From Palleronia sp. LCG004 (GTDB lineage Bacteria > Pseudomonadota > Alphaproteobacteria > Rhodobacterales > Rhodobacteraceae): 64,000 bases of DNA. Where the stretch lies: contig NZ_CP136759.1 of the NCBI RefSeq assembly GCF_032931615.1, forward strand, positions 868,001 to 932,000, read 5' to 3'. Both the position numbers and the translations under genes were made by a program. The notes under the pieces were generated by a model that ran no database searches, was not told the DNA's origin, and worked only from the letters and a program-made list of their open reading frames with translations. Shown piece by piece: positions 41,909-51,768 of the stretch. Numbering within the stretch: position 1 is the first letter of the stretch; each line of letters opens with the position of its first letter.

Positions 41909-42148
41909 ATGGCTTCCGAAAAACAGAACCTGCAGGAGACCTTCCTCAACCACGTGCGCAAGACAAAGGTGCCCGTGACGATCTTTTTGATCAACGGCGT
42001 GAAACTTCAGGGCGTCATAACCTGGTTCGACAATTTCTGCGTACTGCTGCGCCGGGACGGTCAGTCGCAGCTGGTGTTCAAGGGCGCGATCTCGACAATC
42101 ATGCCGTCGCAACCCATCCAGCTCTACGAAGGCGACGACGGTCAGTGA
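41909..42148 (+). CDS. hfq: RNA chaperone Hfq, variant KH motif
   Basis: Hexameric RNA-binding protein that pairs small RNAs with mRNAs. The 79-residue Sm-fold protein matches the family closely ([41 protein letters not shown]). The Sm2 segment reads [12 protein letters not shown], whereas nearly all Hfq proteins have Y-K-H-A-I-S-T; here Phe57 and Gly59 replace the Tyr and the conserved His that line the central RNA-binding pore. Gene order trkH-hfq-hflX is usual for the group. Confidence 0.95.
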   Translation: MASEKQNLQETFLNHVRKTKVPVTIFLINGVKLQGVITWFDNFCVLLRRDGQSQLVFKGAISTIMPSQPIQLYEGDDGQ

Positions 42149-42179
42149 ACCCGATCGTGTCCGCCGACGTTCACCGCAC

Positions 42180-43433
42180 ATGATGCGCGCATGGGTCCTG
42201 CACCCCGAACTCCTTTCCGAACGTGACCGTCGCGATGCCCAGCCTGCGCTGGACGAGGCGATCGCCCTGGCCGCGGCCCTTCCTGACCTGCATGTCGCGG
42301 GCGGCGAGATCGTGCGCCTCCAGCGACCGCACCCGAAGCATCTCTTCGGTACGGGCAAACTGGATGAGTTGAAGGCCAGGATCGAGGCCGAAGAAGTCGG
42401 GCTCGTCCTCATCGACGGTCCGGTAAGCCCTGTTCAGCAGCGTAATCTGGAAAAGACCTGGGGCGTGAAGCTCCTCGATCGGACCGGTCTGATCCTTGAG
42501 ATCTTCTCGGATCGTGCGCGCACGCGCGAGGGTGTTCTGCAGGTCGAGATGGCCGCGCTCAGCTATCAGCGGACCCGCCTGGTCCGTGCCTGGACCCACC
42601 TGGAACGGCAGCGCGGTGGTCTCGGATTCGTCGGTGGCCCTGGCGAGACGCAGATCGAGGCCGACCGCCGTGCCATCGACGAACAACTCAATCGGCTCAA
42701 GAAGCAATTGGGGAAGGTCGTCAAGACACGGGAACTGCATCGCGCGGCCCGCGCCAAGATTCCGTTCCCGATTGTTGCGCTGGTCGGCTATACCAATGCC
42801 GGAAAGTCGACGCTTTTCAACCGGATGACCGGGGCGGACGTCATGGCAGAGGATATGCTCTTCGCGACGCTCGACCCGACGATGCGTGCGGTCGATCTGC
42901 CCTCCGGCAAACGTGTCATCCTCAGCGATACTGTTGGGTTCATCTCCGATCTGCCGACCCAGCTTGTCGCGGCCTTTCGGGCCACGCTCGAAGAAGTTCT
43001 GGCTGCCGATCTTGTCGTCCATGTGCGCGATATCAGCCATGACGAGACCGAAGAGCAGGCGCAGGATGTTCGTGCGATCCTCTCGGATCTGGGCGTAAGT
43101 GACGACACGCCACAAATCGAGGTGTGGAACAAGACCGATCTGCTGGACGCGGAATCGCGTGAAACGGCCCAAATGCTCGCGTCCCGCCGCGAAGGCGTGA
43201 TATCGCTCTCGGCACTGACGGGTGACGGAATGCAGGCGCTTACCGATGCCATCGGTTCGGAGCTCGACGAGAAACGCAGCCGCAAGACGCTGACCCTGCC
43301 CTTCGAGGCGGGACAAAGGCGTGCGTGGCTCTACGAGCAAGGCGTGGTCGAGGACGAAGCACCGCAAGAGAACGGAATGGCGCTGACGGTCAATTGGACG
43401 GCGCGGCAGGCCCGCGCGTTTCACGACCTCTGA
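42180..43433 (+). CDS. hflX: Ribosome-associated GTPase HflX
   Basis: GTPase that splits stalled or stressed ribosomes. The 417-residue protein has the N-terminal HflX domain (HPKHLFGTGKLDEL near residue 56, QVEMAALSYQRTRL near 121, GGPGETQIEADRR near 152) and the G domain with LVGYTNAGKSTLFN near 201, DTVGFISDLP near 249 and NKTDLL near 319. Two ATGs are adjacent at 42180 and 42183; either may be used. It lies 31 bases after hfq. Confidence 0.95.
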   Translation: MMRAWVLHPELLSERDRRDAQPALDEAIALAAALPDLHVAGGEIVRLQRPHPKHLFGTGKLDELKARIEAEEVGLVLIDGPVSPVQQRNLEKTWGVKLLDRTGLILEIFSDRARTREGVLQVEMAALSYQRTRLVRAWTHLERQRGGLGFVGGPGETQIEADRRAIDEQLNRLKKQLGKVVKTRELHRAARAKIPFPIVALVGYTNAGKSTLFNRMTGADVMAEDMLFATLDPTMRAVDLPSGKRVILSDTVGFISDLPTQLVAAFRATLEEVLAADLVVHVRDISHDETEEQAQDVRAILSDLGVSDDTPQIEVWNKTDLLDAESRETAQMLASRREGVISLSALTGDGMQALTDAIGSELDEKRSRKTLTLPFEAGQRRAWLYEQGVVEDEAPQENGMALTVNWTARQARAFHDL

Positions 43434-43490
43434 TCATCGCTTGTCCTTGGGTGCCCGCCCGTTCACCCTTTCCACGACAGGGGAGGGTAC

Positions 43491-43922
43491 ATGGGCATTC
43501 TGATGGACAAGGACGCGCTGGATGCATTTCTCCGGCGCGAATTCCCGCAGATCGGGGATGACTTCTCGATCGAGGACGTGACGCTTGAAGGTGCGCGTGT
43601 ACGCTTGAACGTGAGCGACAAGCATCTCCGCCCCGGCGGCACTGTATCCGGGCCCAGCATGTTCGCGTTGGCGGATGTCAGCGTCTATCTCGCGATCCTT
43701 GCACGACTTGGTCCCGTCGGCCTTGCGGTTACGACCAGTTGTGCGATCGACTTCCTTCGAAAGCCGGCATCGGGGAGGGATCTCGTCGCCTCGACGCGAC
43801 TGCTGAAAGTCGGACGTGTGCTTGTCGTCGGTGATGTCCTGATCCATTCCGAGGGCATGGAAGAGCCGGTCGCGCGGGCGTCACTGACCTATTCGATCCC
43901 ACCCGAAAAACCCGACAGCTGA
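43491..43922 (+). CDS. PaaI-type hotdog thioesterase
   Basis: A 143-residue single hotdog-fold protein of the PaaI/YbgC superfamily. Landmarks are LRPGGTVSGPSMFALADVSVYLA near residue 46 (the long helix with the catalytic Asp/Gly region) and TTSCAIDFLRKPASGRDL near 83. It should hydrolyse acyl- or aryl-CoA thioesters; the substrate is unknown. GGGGAGGG precedes the ATG. It is convergent with the arginase gene, with three bases between the stops. Confidence 0.83.
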   Translation: MGILMDKDALDAFLRREFPQIGDDFSIEDVTLEGARVRLNVSDKHLRPGGTVSGPSMFALADVSVYLAILARLGPVGLAVTTSCAIDFLRKPASGRDLVASTRLLKVGRVLVVGDVLIHSEGMEEPVARASLTYSIPPEKPDS

Positions 43923-43925
43923 AGT

Positions 43926-44846
43926 TCAGGCCTCGATGAAGCCCTGCGTGGGGCGATCGAAGATCCGCCGGCCCATCAGCGATGCGGTCAGGTCGACCAT
44001 CAGCTGTGCTGTCTTTCCCCGCTCGTCGAGGGCCGGGTTGAGCTCGACGAGATCGAGAGAGGTCACGACATCCGCTTCACTCAGGACTTCCATCACGAGA
44101 TGCGCTTCTCGAAATGTAAGTCCGCCGGGAACCGTCGTCCCGACCGCGGGAGCGATCATCGGGTCCATCAGATCGACATCGAGCGAGACATGCAAATCGC
44201 CACCCGCTGCCGCGACACGCCGGAGGAAGGCTCGCAACGGCGCGGCGATCCCGGTCTCGTCGATTTCGCGCATATCGTGGGTGGAAATTGCACTTTGTTC
44301 CAAAGCGCGCTTCTCCGCTCCGTCGACGGAGCGCAGCCCGATCATCGCGACGCGATCTTCGAGTACTGGCGCGACGAGCGGCGGAAAGGCATCGAAGCCC
44401 GACTGACCGGTCACGTATGCCACGGGACAGCCATGAAGATTGCCCGAGGATGACGAGGCCGGACTATGGAAATCGCTATGGGCGTCGAGCCAGAGCACGA
44501 AGAGCGGTCGCTTGCGGTCGGCCGAACGCGCGGCCATGCCTGCGACGCTTCCCATGGAAAGCGCATGATCGCCGCCCATGAACACGACGAGCCCATCAGA
44601 GGACCGCCCCCAACCGGCAAGCGCCTCGGTCCAGGCAACGGTTTCGGGCAGTGCGTGCAGATGAGCGGGGCCGTCGATCTGCCGGATCTCGCCCGGGGCG
44701 ATATTGCCCGCGTCGCTTACGGAATGGCCGAGATCCGTCAAGGTCTCGGCGAGGCCTGCCACACGATAGGCGTCGGGCCCCATCAGACATCCCCGGCGTG
44801 CCTTGCCGCAATCCAGTGGCACGCCGAGGAGGGTGATCCGGGCCAC
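43926..44846 (-). CDS. rocF: Arginase
   Basis: Hydrolyses arginine to ornithine and urea with a di-manganese centre. The 306-residue ureohydrolase has GGDHALSMG near residue 91, LDAHSDFHSPASSSSGNLHG near 119, and SLDVDLMDPMIAPAVGT near 218, which together supply the Mn ligands; ELNPALDERGKTA near 268 favours arginase over agmatinase. The ornithine made could feed ornithine-lipid synthesis (olsBA, same window). It follows typA on the minus strand after 7 bases. Confidence 0.92.
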   Translation of the reverse strand: MARITLLGVPLDCGKARRGCLMGPDAYRVAGLAETLTDLGHSVSDAGNIAPGEIRQIDGPAHLHALPETVAWTEALAGWGRSSDGLVVFMGGDHALSMGSVAGMAARSADRKRPLFVLWLDAHSDFHSPASSSSGNLHGCPVAYVTGQSGFDAFPPLVAPVLEDRVAMIGLRSVDGAEKRALEQSAISTHDMREIDETGIAAPLRAFLRRVAAAGGDLHVSLDVDLMDPMIAPAVGTTVPGGLTFREAHLVMEVLSEADVVTSLDLVELNPALDERGKTAQLMVDLTASLMGRRIFDRPTQGFIEA

Positions 44847-44853
44847 AGGCTCC

Positions 44854-46674
44854 TCAGCCAGCGGCCTTGGCGTTCCGCTTGCGCTCGTTCGGGTCGAGAT
44901 AGCGCTTGCGAAGACGGATGGCGTTCGGCGTCACCTCGACGAGTTCGTCATCGTCGATATACGAGATTGCCTGTTCCAGCGTCAGCGTGACCGGGGTGGT
45001 CAGGCGCACCGCGTCGTCGGTGCCGCTCGCCCGCACGTTGGTGAGCTTCTTGCCCTTGAGCGGGTTCACCTCGAGATCGTTGTCGCGGTTGTGCTCGCCC
45101 AGGATCATGCCGGTATAGACGTCTTCCTGCGCGCCGATGAAGAACTTGCCGCGATCCTCGAGATTCCAGAGCGCGTAGGCCACGGACTGACCGTTCTCCA
45201 TCGAGATCAGCACCCCTTGCCGCCGGCCAGGGATCGGGCCCTTGTGCGGGGCCCAGGTATGGAAGACGCGGTTCAGGACGCCCGTGCCGCGCGTGTCGGT
45301 CAGGAACTCGCCGTGATAGCCGATGAGCCCGCGTGACGGGACATGTGCGATGATCCGCGTCTTGCCGGCGCCTGCCTGCTTCATCTCCACCAGATCGGCC
45401 TTGCGTGCGCCGGTCAGCTTTTCGATGACGGCTCCGGAATACTCGTCGTCGACGTCGATCGTGGCTTCCTCGATGGGCTCGAGAAGCTGTCCGTCGACTT
45501 CGCGGAGAAGCACCTGCGGACGCGAGATGCTCAGCTCGAACCCTTCGCGGCGCATGTTCTCGATGAGGACGCCCATCTGCAATTCGCCGCGGCCCGCGAC
45601 CTCGAAGGCCTCACCGCCGGGCGTGTCGGTGACCTTGATCGCGACGTTCGTCTCGGCTTCCTTCATCAGGCGCTCGCGGATGACGCGCGACTGCACCTTC
45701 TTGCCGTCGCGGCCGGCAAGCGGGCTGTCGTTGATGCCGAAGGTCACCGTGATCGTTGGCGGATCGATGGGCTGCGAGGGCAGCGCACTGTCGACGGCAA
45801 GCGCACAGATCGTGTCTGCCACCGTGGCCTTGGCCATGCCCGAGAGCGTGACGATATCGCCCGCAACGGCCTCGTCGATGTCGTCGTAACCGAGGCCGCG
45901 GAACGCCTGGATACGCGAGACACGGAACTGTTCGATTTTCTGGCCCTGCCGGGACAACGCCTGCACCGTGGCACCGGCCTTGAGACGGCCCGATTCGACC
46001 CGGCCCGTCAGGAGCCGCCCGAGGAACGGATCGGCCGACAGGGTTGTCGCCAGCATGGCGAAATCCTCGTCCTGCCGGCTCTGCTGCTTGGGGGGCGGAA
46101 CGTGCCGGACGATGAGATTGAAAAGCGCGTCGAGATTCTTACGCGGTCCGTCGAGCTCGCTGTCGCACCAGCCGTTGCGGCCCGAGGCGTAGAGATGCGG
46201 GAAGTCGAGCTGATCCTCGTCGGCATCGAGCGATGCGAAGAGATCGAAGACCTCGTCCAGCGCGCGGTCGGGCTCGGCATCCGGCTTGTCGACCTTGTTC
46301 AGCACCACGATGGGTCTGAGGCCGAGGGCCAAGGCCTTCGACGTCACGAACTTCGTCTGCGGCATCGGCCCTTCGGCCGCATCGACAAGAAGGACGACTC
46401 CGTCGACCATGGACAGGATCCGCTCGACCTCGCCGCCGAAATCGGCGTGTCCGGGGGTGTCCACGATATTGATGCGCGTCGATTTCCATTCGACGGACGT
46501 ATTCTTGGCGAGGATGGTGATCCCGCGCTCGCGCTCGAGATCGTTGCTGTCGAGCGCGCGCTCGGCAACGGCCTGGTTCTCGCGAAACGCGCCGGATTGC
46601 TTCAGGAGCTCGTCGACGAGCGTGGTCTTACCATGGTCGACATGGGCGATGATCGCGATGTTGCGCAGATCCAT
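44854..46674 (-). CDS. typA: Ribosome-associated GTPase TypA/BipA
   Basis: Translational GTPase related to EF-G that helps ribosome assembly and stress adaptation. The 606-residue protein has [15 protein letters not shown] at residue 10, [15 protein letters not shown] near 73, NKVDKPDA near 127 and the C-terminal BipA region with [23 protein letters not shown] split around residue 475. The ATG at 46674 gives the family's [16 protein letters not shown] beginning; the upstream extension is not expected. AAGG lies upstream. Confidence 0.96.
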   Translation of the reverse strand: MDLRNIAIIAHVDHGKTTLVDELLKQSGAFRENQAVAERALDSNDLERERGITILAKNTSVEWKSTRINIVDTPGHADFGGEVERILSMVDGVVLLVDAAEGPMPQTKFVTSKALALGLRPIVVLNKVDKPDAEPDRALDEVFDLFASLDADEDQLDFPHLYASGRNGWCDSELDGPRKNLDALFNLIVRHVPPPKQQSRQDEDFAMLATTLSADPFLGRLLTGRVESGRLKAGATVQALSRQGQKIEQFRVSRIQAFRGLGYDDIDEAVAGDIVTLSGMAKATVADTICALAVDSALPSQPIDPPTITVTFGINDSPLAGRDGKKVQSRVIRERLMKEAETNVAIKVTDTPGGEAFEVAGRGELQMGVLIENMRREGFELSISRPQVLLREVDGQLLEPIEEATIDVDDEYSGAVIEKLTGARKADLVEMKQAGAGKTRIIAHVPSRGLIGYHGEFLTDTRGTGVLNRVFHTWAPHKGPIPGRRQGVLISMENGQSVAYALWNLEDRGKFFIGAQEDVYTGMILGEHNRDNDLEVNPLKGKKLTNVRASGTDDAVRLTTPVTLTLEQAISYIDDDELVEVTPNAIRLRKRYLDPNERKRNAKAAG

Positions 46675-46764
46675 TGGGACAGCCTTGGATGGGATGGGTT
46701 GCGCGCGCCTTACAATCATGCGGCATCCTTGGCTAGGTCTTTCGCTATTCGCGGCCCCGAAACC

Positions 46765-47667
46765 TCAGGTCTTGTCCTCTTCCGCCTCTGAAATCATGCG
46801 GAGAGGCTCCTTGAAGGTCATCGTGCGGTACGGGAACGGAATCTCGATCCCGGCATCGTCGAGCGCGCGCTTCACCGCCGCCACGACCTTGTCGCGCGAC
46901 CGGCGAATGTCGACGGGCTTCGATCCGGTCCACCAGGTGATCTCGAAATTGATCGAACTGTCGGCGAATTCCTGGGCGAAGATCTGCACGTCGCGTACAT
47001 CGTCGCGAACGGAGTCGACCTTGCGCACGGCGGCCTCGATGACGTCGCGTGCGGCATCCACATCCTCGCCGTAGGCGACGCCGCAGATGATCGTGGTGCG
47101 CCGAAGGCTGCCCGAGGTGCGGATGGTCACGGGATTCTTGAAGAACATCGCGTTCGGCGCGACGACGAGCTGGCCATCGGTCTGGCGGATATGGGTGTCG
47201 CGGATGGTGATGTCCTCGACCTGTCCATCGATCCCTTCGCATTCGATGAAATCGTGAACCTCGAACGGTTCGCGGATCAAAAGAAGAATTCCGGCGAGGA
47301 AATTCTCGAAGACGTCCTTGAACGCAAAACCGATGGCGACGCCGCCGACGCCCAGTGCGGCAAGCGCCTTCCCGGGCGTCACGGTCGGCAGGACGATCGT
47401 GATCGCGATGAGGATCACGAAGAGCCAGAGCCCGACCGTCAGGAGCATGACCACGACGTCGCGCAGCGCACGGCGGACATGCGCACGTTGGAGGGTTTTC
47501 GGAACGACCCACTGGACTACGCGAATGATGAACCACGCCACGACCACGAAAAGGATCGCGGCAACCAGCTGGGGCAGCAATTTCCAGAAGCCGGTCGAAT
47601 AACTTTCGATCTGGTTGCGCATGGGCTCCGGAAAGATGGCCCACAGCGTGTCGAGAAACGTCTCCAT
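46765..47667 (-). CDS. MscS-type small-conductance mechanosensitive channel
   Basis: Inner-membrane channel that releases solutes on hypo-osmotic shock. The 300-residue protein has three predicted membrane helices. The third is the pore helix with [27 protein letters not shown] split around residues 105-130, then the beta domain ([20 protein letters not shown] near 137) and the C-terminal alpha/beta domain. The size matches E. coli MscS (286). GGAGGAAGG precedes the ATG at 47667. It lies 25 bases after the YitT-like gene on the same strand. Confidence 0.92.
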   Translation of the reverse strand: METFLDTLWAIFPEPMRNQIESYSTGFWKLLPQLVAAILFVVVAWFIIRVVQWVVPKTLQRAHVRRALRDVVVMLLTVGLWLFVILIAITIVLPTVTPGKALAALGVGGVAIGFAFKDVFENFLAGILLLIREPFEVHDFIECEGIDGQVEDITIRDTHIRQTDGQLVVAPNAMFFKNPVTIRTSGSLRRTTIICGVAYGEDVDAARDVIEAAVRKVDSVRDDVRDVQIFAQEFADSSINFEITWWTGSKPVDIRRSRDKVVAAVKRALDDAGIEIPFPYRTMTFKEPLRMISEAEEDKT

Positions 47668-47692
47668 GCCTTCCTCCCGTCTGCGCGACGGG

Positions 47693-48295
47693 TTAGGTCG
47701 CGACGTAGCGATCGCGTCGGTGATTGACCGCGACGATCAGGTTCAGGACGACGGCACCCAGCAGCGACAGTGCCACGACCGACGGAGCAAAGATTAGGGC
47801 GGCGATGCCGAAAAGCACGATGTCGAAGATGAGCTGCACATAGCCGGCCCGGAATCCGGTGCGGTCCTGCAGATAGAGGGCGAGCACGCCGATCCCCCCG
47901 AGACTCCCGCCATGGCGGAATAGAATGATGAGGCCAAGACCGATCAACGATCCCTGCAGTACGGTTCCGAGGACGGGATGAAGATAGGCGATCTCGATCC
48001 CGCTCGGCAGGAGAGAGGTCAGGATCGACAGCGCGGTGACTGACAGCAGCGATTTGATCGTGAAGGTCCGTCCGAGCCTGCGCCACGCAAGGACATAGAA
48101 TGGTAGGTTGACGGCAAAGAAGACGATTCCGAAATCGAGCCCGGCGGAATAGCTCACGAGGAGCGCGAGGCCCGCCGTCTGGCCGGTGATCAGGCCCAGA
48201 TGTGTGAGGATCTGGATGCCCAGTCCGCACATGAAAACGCCCAGGGTCATCCCCTGGGCGTCGTCGAGCAGCGTATGATCAGGCGTGTCGCTCAT
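47693..48295 (-). CDS. YitT family membrane protein (DUF161)
   Basis: A 200-residue integral membrane protein with five to six hydrophobic helices. GQTAGLALLVSY near residue 38 and FRHGGSLGGIGVLALYLQ near 126 are the duplicated DUF161 motifs of the YitT/YczE group. The soluble C-terminal DUF2179 domain of many Firmicute members is missing. Substrate unknown; transport has been suggested for the family. The start at 48295 is chosen over one six codons upstream. It is in line after icd. Confidence 0.8.
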   Translation of the reverse strand: MSDTPDHTLLDDAQGMTLGVFMCGLGIQILTHLGLITGQTAGLALLVSYSAGLDFGIVFFAVNLPFYVLAWRRLGRTFTIKSLLSVTALSILTSLLPSGIEIAYLHPVLGTVLQGSLIGLGLIILFRHGGSLGGIGVLALYLQDRTGFRAGYVQLIFDIVLFGIAALIFAPSVVALSLLGAVVLNLIVAVNHRRDRYVAT

Positions 48296-48324
48296 GCGAT
48301 GCGGCACCCGCATGGGCCTGCGCT

Positions 48325-49539
48325 TCAGGCTCCGAGCGACTTGTCGAGGTTCTGGTCGATCTTCTCGAGGAACCCTTCGGTCGTCAGCCACTTCTGGTCC
48401 GGCCCGACGAGCAGCGCGAGGTCCTTGGTCATGTGACCGGATTCGACCGTGTCGACCACGACCTTCTCGAGCGTGTCGGCGAATTTCTCCAGCTCGGCAT
48501 TGTCGTCGAGCTTCGCGCGATGGCGCAGACCGCCGGTCCAGGCGAAGATCGACGCGATGGAGTTCGTCGACGTCTGCTCGCCTTTCTGGTGCTGGCGGAA
48601 GTGACGCGTGACGGTTCCGTGCGCGGCCTCGGCCTCGACGATCTTGCCGTCGGGCGTCATCAGGCGCGAGGTCATCAGGCCGAGCGAGCCGAAGCCCTGG
48701 GCCACGGTGTCGGACTGCACGTCGCCATCGTAGTTCTTGCACGCCCAGACATAGCCGCCCGACCATTTCATCGCAGCCGCGACCATGTCGTCGATCAGAC
48801 GGTGTTCGTAGGTAAGTCCGGCCTCATCGAACTTGTCCTTGAACTCCTCGTCGAAGACCTTCTGGAAGAGGATCATGAACTGACCGTCGTAGTTCTTCAG
48901 GATCGTGTTCTTGGTCGAGAGATAGACGGGATAGCCGCGGTTCAGACCGTAGTTGAACGAGGCGCGGGCAAAATCCTTGATCGATTCGTCGAGGTTGTAC
49001 ATCCCCATGTAGACACCGGAGGAGGGCGCGTCGAAGACCTCTTCCTCCATCACGGTTCCGTCCTCGCCGACGAACTTCATCGACAGCTTGCCCGGCCCGG
49101 GGAATTTCATGTCGGTGGCGCGGTACTGGTCGCCATAGGCATGGCGGCCGATCACGATGGGCTGGGTCCAGCCCGGCACCAGACGCGGCACGTTCGAGCA
49201 GATGATGGGCTCGCGGAAGACGACACCGCCGAGGATGTTGCGGATCGTGCCGTTCGGGCTGCGCCACATCTTCTTGAGACCGAATTCCTCGACCCGGCCT
49301 TCGTCGGGCGTGATCGTCGCGCATTTGACGCCGCAGCCGATCTCCTTGATCTTTTCGGCCGCATCGACCGTGATCTGGTCGTCTGTCCGGTCACGCTCCT
49401 CGATGCCGAGGTCGTAGTAGAGGAGATCGACATCGAGATAGGGCAGGATCAGCTTCTGTTTGATGAAATCCCAGATGATGCGGGTCATCTCGTCGCCGTC
49501 GAGTTCGACGACTGGGTTGGCGACTTTGATCTTCGACAT
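48325..49539 (-). CDS. icd: Isocitrate dehydrogenase (NADP+)
   Basis: TCA-cycle enzyme that converts isocitrate to 2-oxoglutarate and NADPH. The 404-residue protein belongs to the eukaryotic-like homodimeric subfamily: [16 protein letters not shown] at the N-terminus, [13 protein letters not shown] motif ([13 protein letters not shown]) near residue 94, the metal-binding Asp residues in [10 protein letters not shown] near 251 and [19 protein letters not shown] near 270, and the NADP-binding [12 protein letters not shown] near 305. A perfect dyad lies 67 bases upstream of the start, in the divergent promoter region shared with the Pmp3 gene. Confidence 0.96.
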   Translation of the reverse strand: MSKIKVANPVVELDGDEMTRIIWDFIKQKLILPYLDVDLLYYDLGIEERDRTDDQITVDAAEKIKEIGCGVKCATITPDEGRVEEFGLKKMWRSPNGTIRNILGGVVFREPIICSNVPRLVPGWTQPIVIGRHAYGDQYRATDMKFPGPGKLSMKFVGEDGTVMEEEVFDAPSSGVYMGMYNLDESIKDFARASFNYGLNRGYPVYLSTKNTILKNYDGQFMILFQKVFDEEFKDKFDEAGLTYEHRLIDDMVAAAMKWSGGYVWACKNYDGDVQSDTVAQGFGSLGLMTSRLMTPDGKIVEAEAAHGTVTRHFRQHQKGEQTSTNSIASIFAWTGGLRHRAKLDDNAELEKFADTLEKVVVDTVESGHMTKDLALLVGPDQKWLTTEGFLEKIDQNLDKSLGA

Positions 49540-49605
49540 GGAGAAACCTTTCGCGTGGTGAAGTGGCTTGCCCGGTCTTTAGCCCACGTGCCCGCGATAG
49601 AAAAG

Positions 49606-49623
49606 CGTATGCGATTGCATACG
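49606..49623. promoter_or_regulatory. Operator-like palindrome upstream of icd
   Basis: CGTATGC-GATT-GCATACG, a perfect 7-base inverted repeat with a 4-base centre. It sits 67 bases before the icd start and 64 before the divergent Pmp3 start, where a repressor or activator of either gene would bind. I do not recognise the cognate regulator. Confidence 0.5.
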
Positions 49624-49686
49624 AACACCGTCGGCCATGTGGAACCATTCCGATCGCCCGCCCATTTGCCGCGAAAGGAGACATCC

Positions 49687-49845
49687 ATGGACATCATCCG
49701 CATCATCCTGTCGATCATCCTGCCGCCTCTGGGCGTGTTCCTGCAGGAAGGCTTCGGCAAGCATTTCTGGATCAACATTCTGCTCACGCTTCTGGGCTAC
49801 ATTCCGGGGATCGTGCACGCGCTCTACATCATCCTCAGGCGGTAG
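49687..49845 (+). CDS. YqaE/Pmp3 family small membrane protein
   Basis: A 52-residue protein made of two membrane helices, DIIRIILSIILPPLGVFL and FWINILLTLLGYIPGIVHALY, separated by a short loop. This is the standard Pmp3/YqaE pattern (LPPLGV...IPGIIHALYVI). Yeast and plant homologues affect membrane potential and salt tolerance; the bacterial role is unclear. AAAGGAGA lies just before the ATG at 49687. It is divergent from icd. Confidence 0.9.
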   Translation: MDIIRIILSIILPPLGVFLQEGFGKHFWINILLTLLGYIPGIVHALYIILRR

Positions 49846-50056
49846 GCCCACGGTCGCGACTATGGCCGGCATCGGGCTCATGCAAGGCGGGCGCAATGCG
49901 GATTTCAGGCTTGGTGCCCGTTCAAGAGCGGGATGGCGCCGGTCGAGCTGAAACCGCCCTGCCAGATCGCACAGGATCCGTTCATCCGCGCAGATGGTCA
50001 GCCGCGATACGCGGTGCCATATGCAAACAGCAAATCAGTTACAGGAGACCAACGAG

Positions 50057-50650
50057 ATGGCGAAACCCAAGATCACGGTTCTGTTCTATTCGACCTACGG
50101 GACGAACCACACGGTCGCGTCGGCGGCCGCCGAGGCCGCGGAGGCCGCCGGCGCGGAGGTCCGTCTGCGTCGCGTGAAAGAGACGGCCCCGACCGAAATC
50201 GTCGAGGGGCAGGACGCCTGGAAAGCCCAGCTCGAGAAGATGCAGGACATTCCCGAAGTCTCGGCCGACGACATGGAATGGGCAGATGGCTATTTCCTGA
50301 GCTCTCCCACGCGTTACGGTGTCGTGGCGAGCCAGATGCGCGCATTCATCGATACGCTCGGCCCGCTCTGGCAGGAAGGCAAGCTTGCGAACAAGACCTT
50401 CACAGCGTCCACGTCGGCCAACACGTCCCATGGCGGTCAGGAAACCACCCTCCAGTCGCTTTATATCACCGCGATGCACTGGGGCTGCATTCTCGTGCCG
50501 CCGGGCTATGCCGACCCGGTGAAGTTCGAGGATAACGGCAACCCCTACGGCTTTTCGATGCAGGCCGGGGAATTCACCGATCTCCACCGCCGGTCCGTCG
50601 GGTATCAGGCGCGCCGCCTGGTCGAGATGACCCAGAAGCTCGTCGCCTGA
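50057..50650 (+). CDS. wrbA: NAD(P)H:quinone oxidoreductase WrbA
   Basis: FMN-dependent two-electron reductase of quinones, linked with oxidative stress. The 197-residue flavodoxin-like protein has [12 protein letters not shown] (FMN phosphate loop) near residue 9, [23 protein letters not shown] near 78, [16 protein letters not shown] near 110 and GCILVPPGY near 136, as in the type IV WrbA family. The ATG at 50057 has AGGAGA upstream; the 211 bases before it hold a small CCGCG-ATA-CGCGG palindrome at 50002-50014. A terminator follows the gene. Confidence 0.93.
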   Translation: MAKPKITVLFYSTYGTNHTVASAAAEAAEAAGAEVRLRRVKETAPTEIVEGQDAWKAQLEKMQDIPEVSADDMEWADGYFLSSPTRYGVVASQMRAFIDTLGPLWQEGKLANKTFTASTSANTSHGGQETTLQSLYITAMHWGCILVPPGYADPVKFEDNGNPYGFSMQAGEFTDLHRRSVGYQARRLVEMTQKLVA

Positions 50651-50667
50651 GGCGATCCGAACCTTCG

Positions 50668-50694
50668 CCCCCGCATTTCCGGATGCGGGGGTTT
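50668..50694 (+). terminator. Intrinsic terminator after wrbA
   Basis: CCCCCGCAT (50668-50676) and ATGCGGGGG (50683-50691) form a perfect 9-base-pair stem with a 6-base loop, followed by TTT. The T-run is short, but the stem begins only 18 bases after the wrbA stop, so termination of wrbA is likely. Confidence 0.7.
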
Positions 50695-50747
50695 CCCGTC
50701 CGCGACCCGAAGGCTAAGAGGGCCGCACCGACAGCGAGACGGATTCC

Positions 50748-51077
50748 ATGCGGCCCTACGTGTTTCTAGCCCTAGCCATTGTTCTCGAAGTCGTGGCCAC
50801 CTCTGCACTGGCGAGATCCGCGAATTTCACGAAACTCGTCCCGAGCACGATCTCGATTCTGGGCTACGCGGCTTCGTTCTGGCTGCTCTCGTTTCCCATC
50901 AGCATTCTGCCGACAGGGATCGTCTACGCGATCTGGTCCGGTCTCGGGATCGTCCTCATCACGCTTGTCGCATGGTTCTGGTCGCACGAGGCGCTCGACG
51001 CGCCGGCCATTGCGGGCCTCGCCCTCATCCTCGCGGGCGTCGTGGTCATCAACCTTTTCTCAGATACGATCCACTAG
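50748..51077 (+). CDS. Small multidrug resistance (SMR/EmrE-type) transporter
   Basis: A 109-residue proton-coupled exporter of cationic compounds. It has four membrane helices, the essential Glu at residue 14 in AIVLEVVATSAL, and GIVYAIWSGLGIV near residue 58, both conserved in EmrE/QacE. A single gene is present here, so it would work as a homodimer. No nearby resistance genes or mobile elements. Its TAG stop is interleaved with the hydrolase stop in CTAG (51074-51077). Confidence 0.9.
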   Translation: MRPYVFLALAIVLEVVATSALARSANFTKLVPSTISILGYAASFWLLSFPISILPTGIVYAIWSGLGIVLITLVAWFWSHEALDAPAIAGLALILAGVVVINLFSDTIH

Positions 51078-51727
51078 CGCGAGTTTTCGGTCAGCCTGCG
51101 CTTCACGTAGTCCTGCACGGTTCCGATCATCGGCTCCATATGCGGGTCCTCGAAGAAGTGCCCGGCACCCTCGACTTCCTCGTGGGTGATCGTGATGCCC
51201 TTCTGATCGTGCAGCTTTCCGACGAGGGTCTGGGTATCCTTTGGCGGTGCCACGCGATCTGCGGTACCGTTCACGATCAAACCCGAGCTGGGGCAGGGCG
51301 CGAGAAAGCTGAAATCGTACATGTTGGCTGGCGGCGAGACCGACACGAATCCCGTGATCTCGGGGCGGCGCATCAGCAGCTGCATGCCGATCCATGCACC
51401 GAAGCTGAACCCGGCCACCCAGCAATGCTTGGCGTTGTTGTTCATGCTCTGGAGATAGTCGAGCGCGGATGCGGCATCGCTCAACTCGCCCACACCCTGG
51501 TCGTATTCCCCCTGGCTGCGTCCGACGCCGCGGAAATTGAACCGCAGCACGGTGAAACCGAGATTGAGAAACGCGTAGTGAAGATTGTAGACGACCCGAT
51601 TGTTCATCGTCCCGCCGAATTGCGGGTGCGGATGCAGAACGATCGCGATCGGCGCGTCGCGATTCTTCTGCGGATGATAACGGCCCTCGAGACGGCCTTC
51701 GGGACCGGGAAAAATGACCTCTGGCAT
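51074..51727 (-). CDS. Alpha/beta hydrolase of unknown substrate
   Basis: A 217-residue alpha/beta hydrolase. HPHPQFGGTMNNRVV near residue 32 supplies the oxyanion region, RFNFRGVGRSQG near 62 is typical of this subfamily, the nucleophile elbow is GFSFG near 106, the acid is probably Asp in GTADRVAPP near 154, and the His is in EGAGHFFED near 188. No signal peptide. Similar proteins are conserved in Rhodobacterales near iscR-suf; I infer no specific substrate. Confidence 0.85.
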   Translation of the reverse strand: MPEVIFPGPEGRLEGRYHPQKNRDAPIAIVLHPHPQFGGTMNNRVVYNLHYAFLNLGFTVLRFNFRGVGRSQGEYDQGVGELSDAASALDYLQSMNNNAKHCWVAGFSFGAWIGMQLLMRRPEITGFVSVSPPANMYDFSFLAPCPSSGLIVNGTADRVAPPKDTQTLVGKLHDQKGITITHEEVEGAGHFFEDPHMEPMIGTVQDYVKRRLTENSR

Positions 51728-51768
51728 GTAGGTGCTGGCTTTCCTGTCAAAAGCGGTCCCTGACGTCG

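Noticed and set aside
40211..42412. A 733-codon open frame on the minus strand opposite trkH and hfq
   Set aside because: It is antisense to clear trkH, hfq and hflX sequence, has shadow-like composition (very rich in Arg, Glu, His, Gly) and no recognisable domain. It arises from codon bias in GC-rich DNA.
45343..46791. A 482-codon plus-strand frame opposite typA
   Set aside because: Composition of a shadow frame, and typA on the other strand is unambiguous.
48433..49845. A 470-codon plus-strand frame opposite icd
   Set aside because: Antisense to icd; only its last 52 codons, from the ATG at 49687, are real (the Pmp3/YqaE protein).
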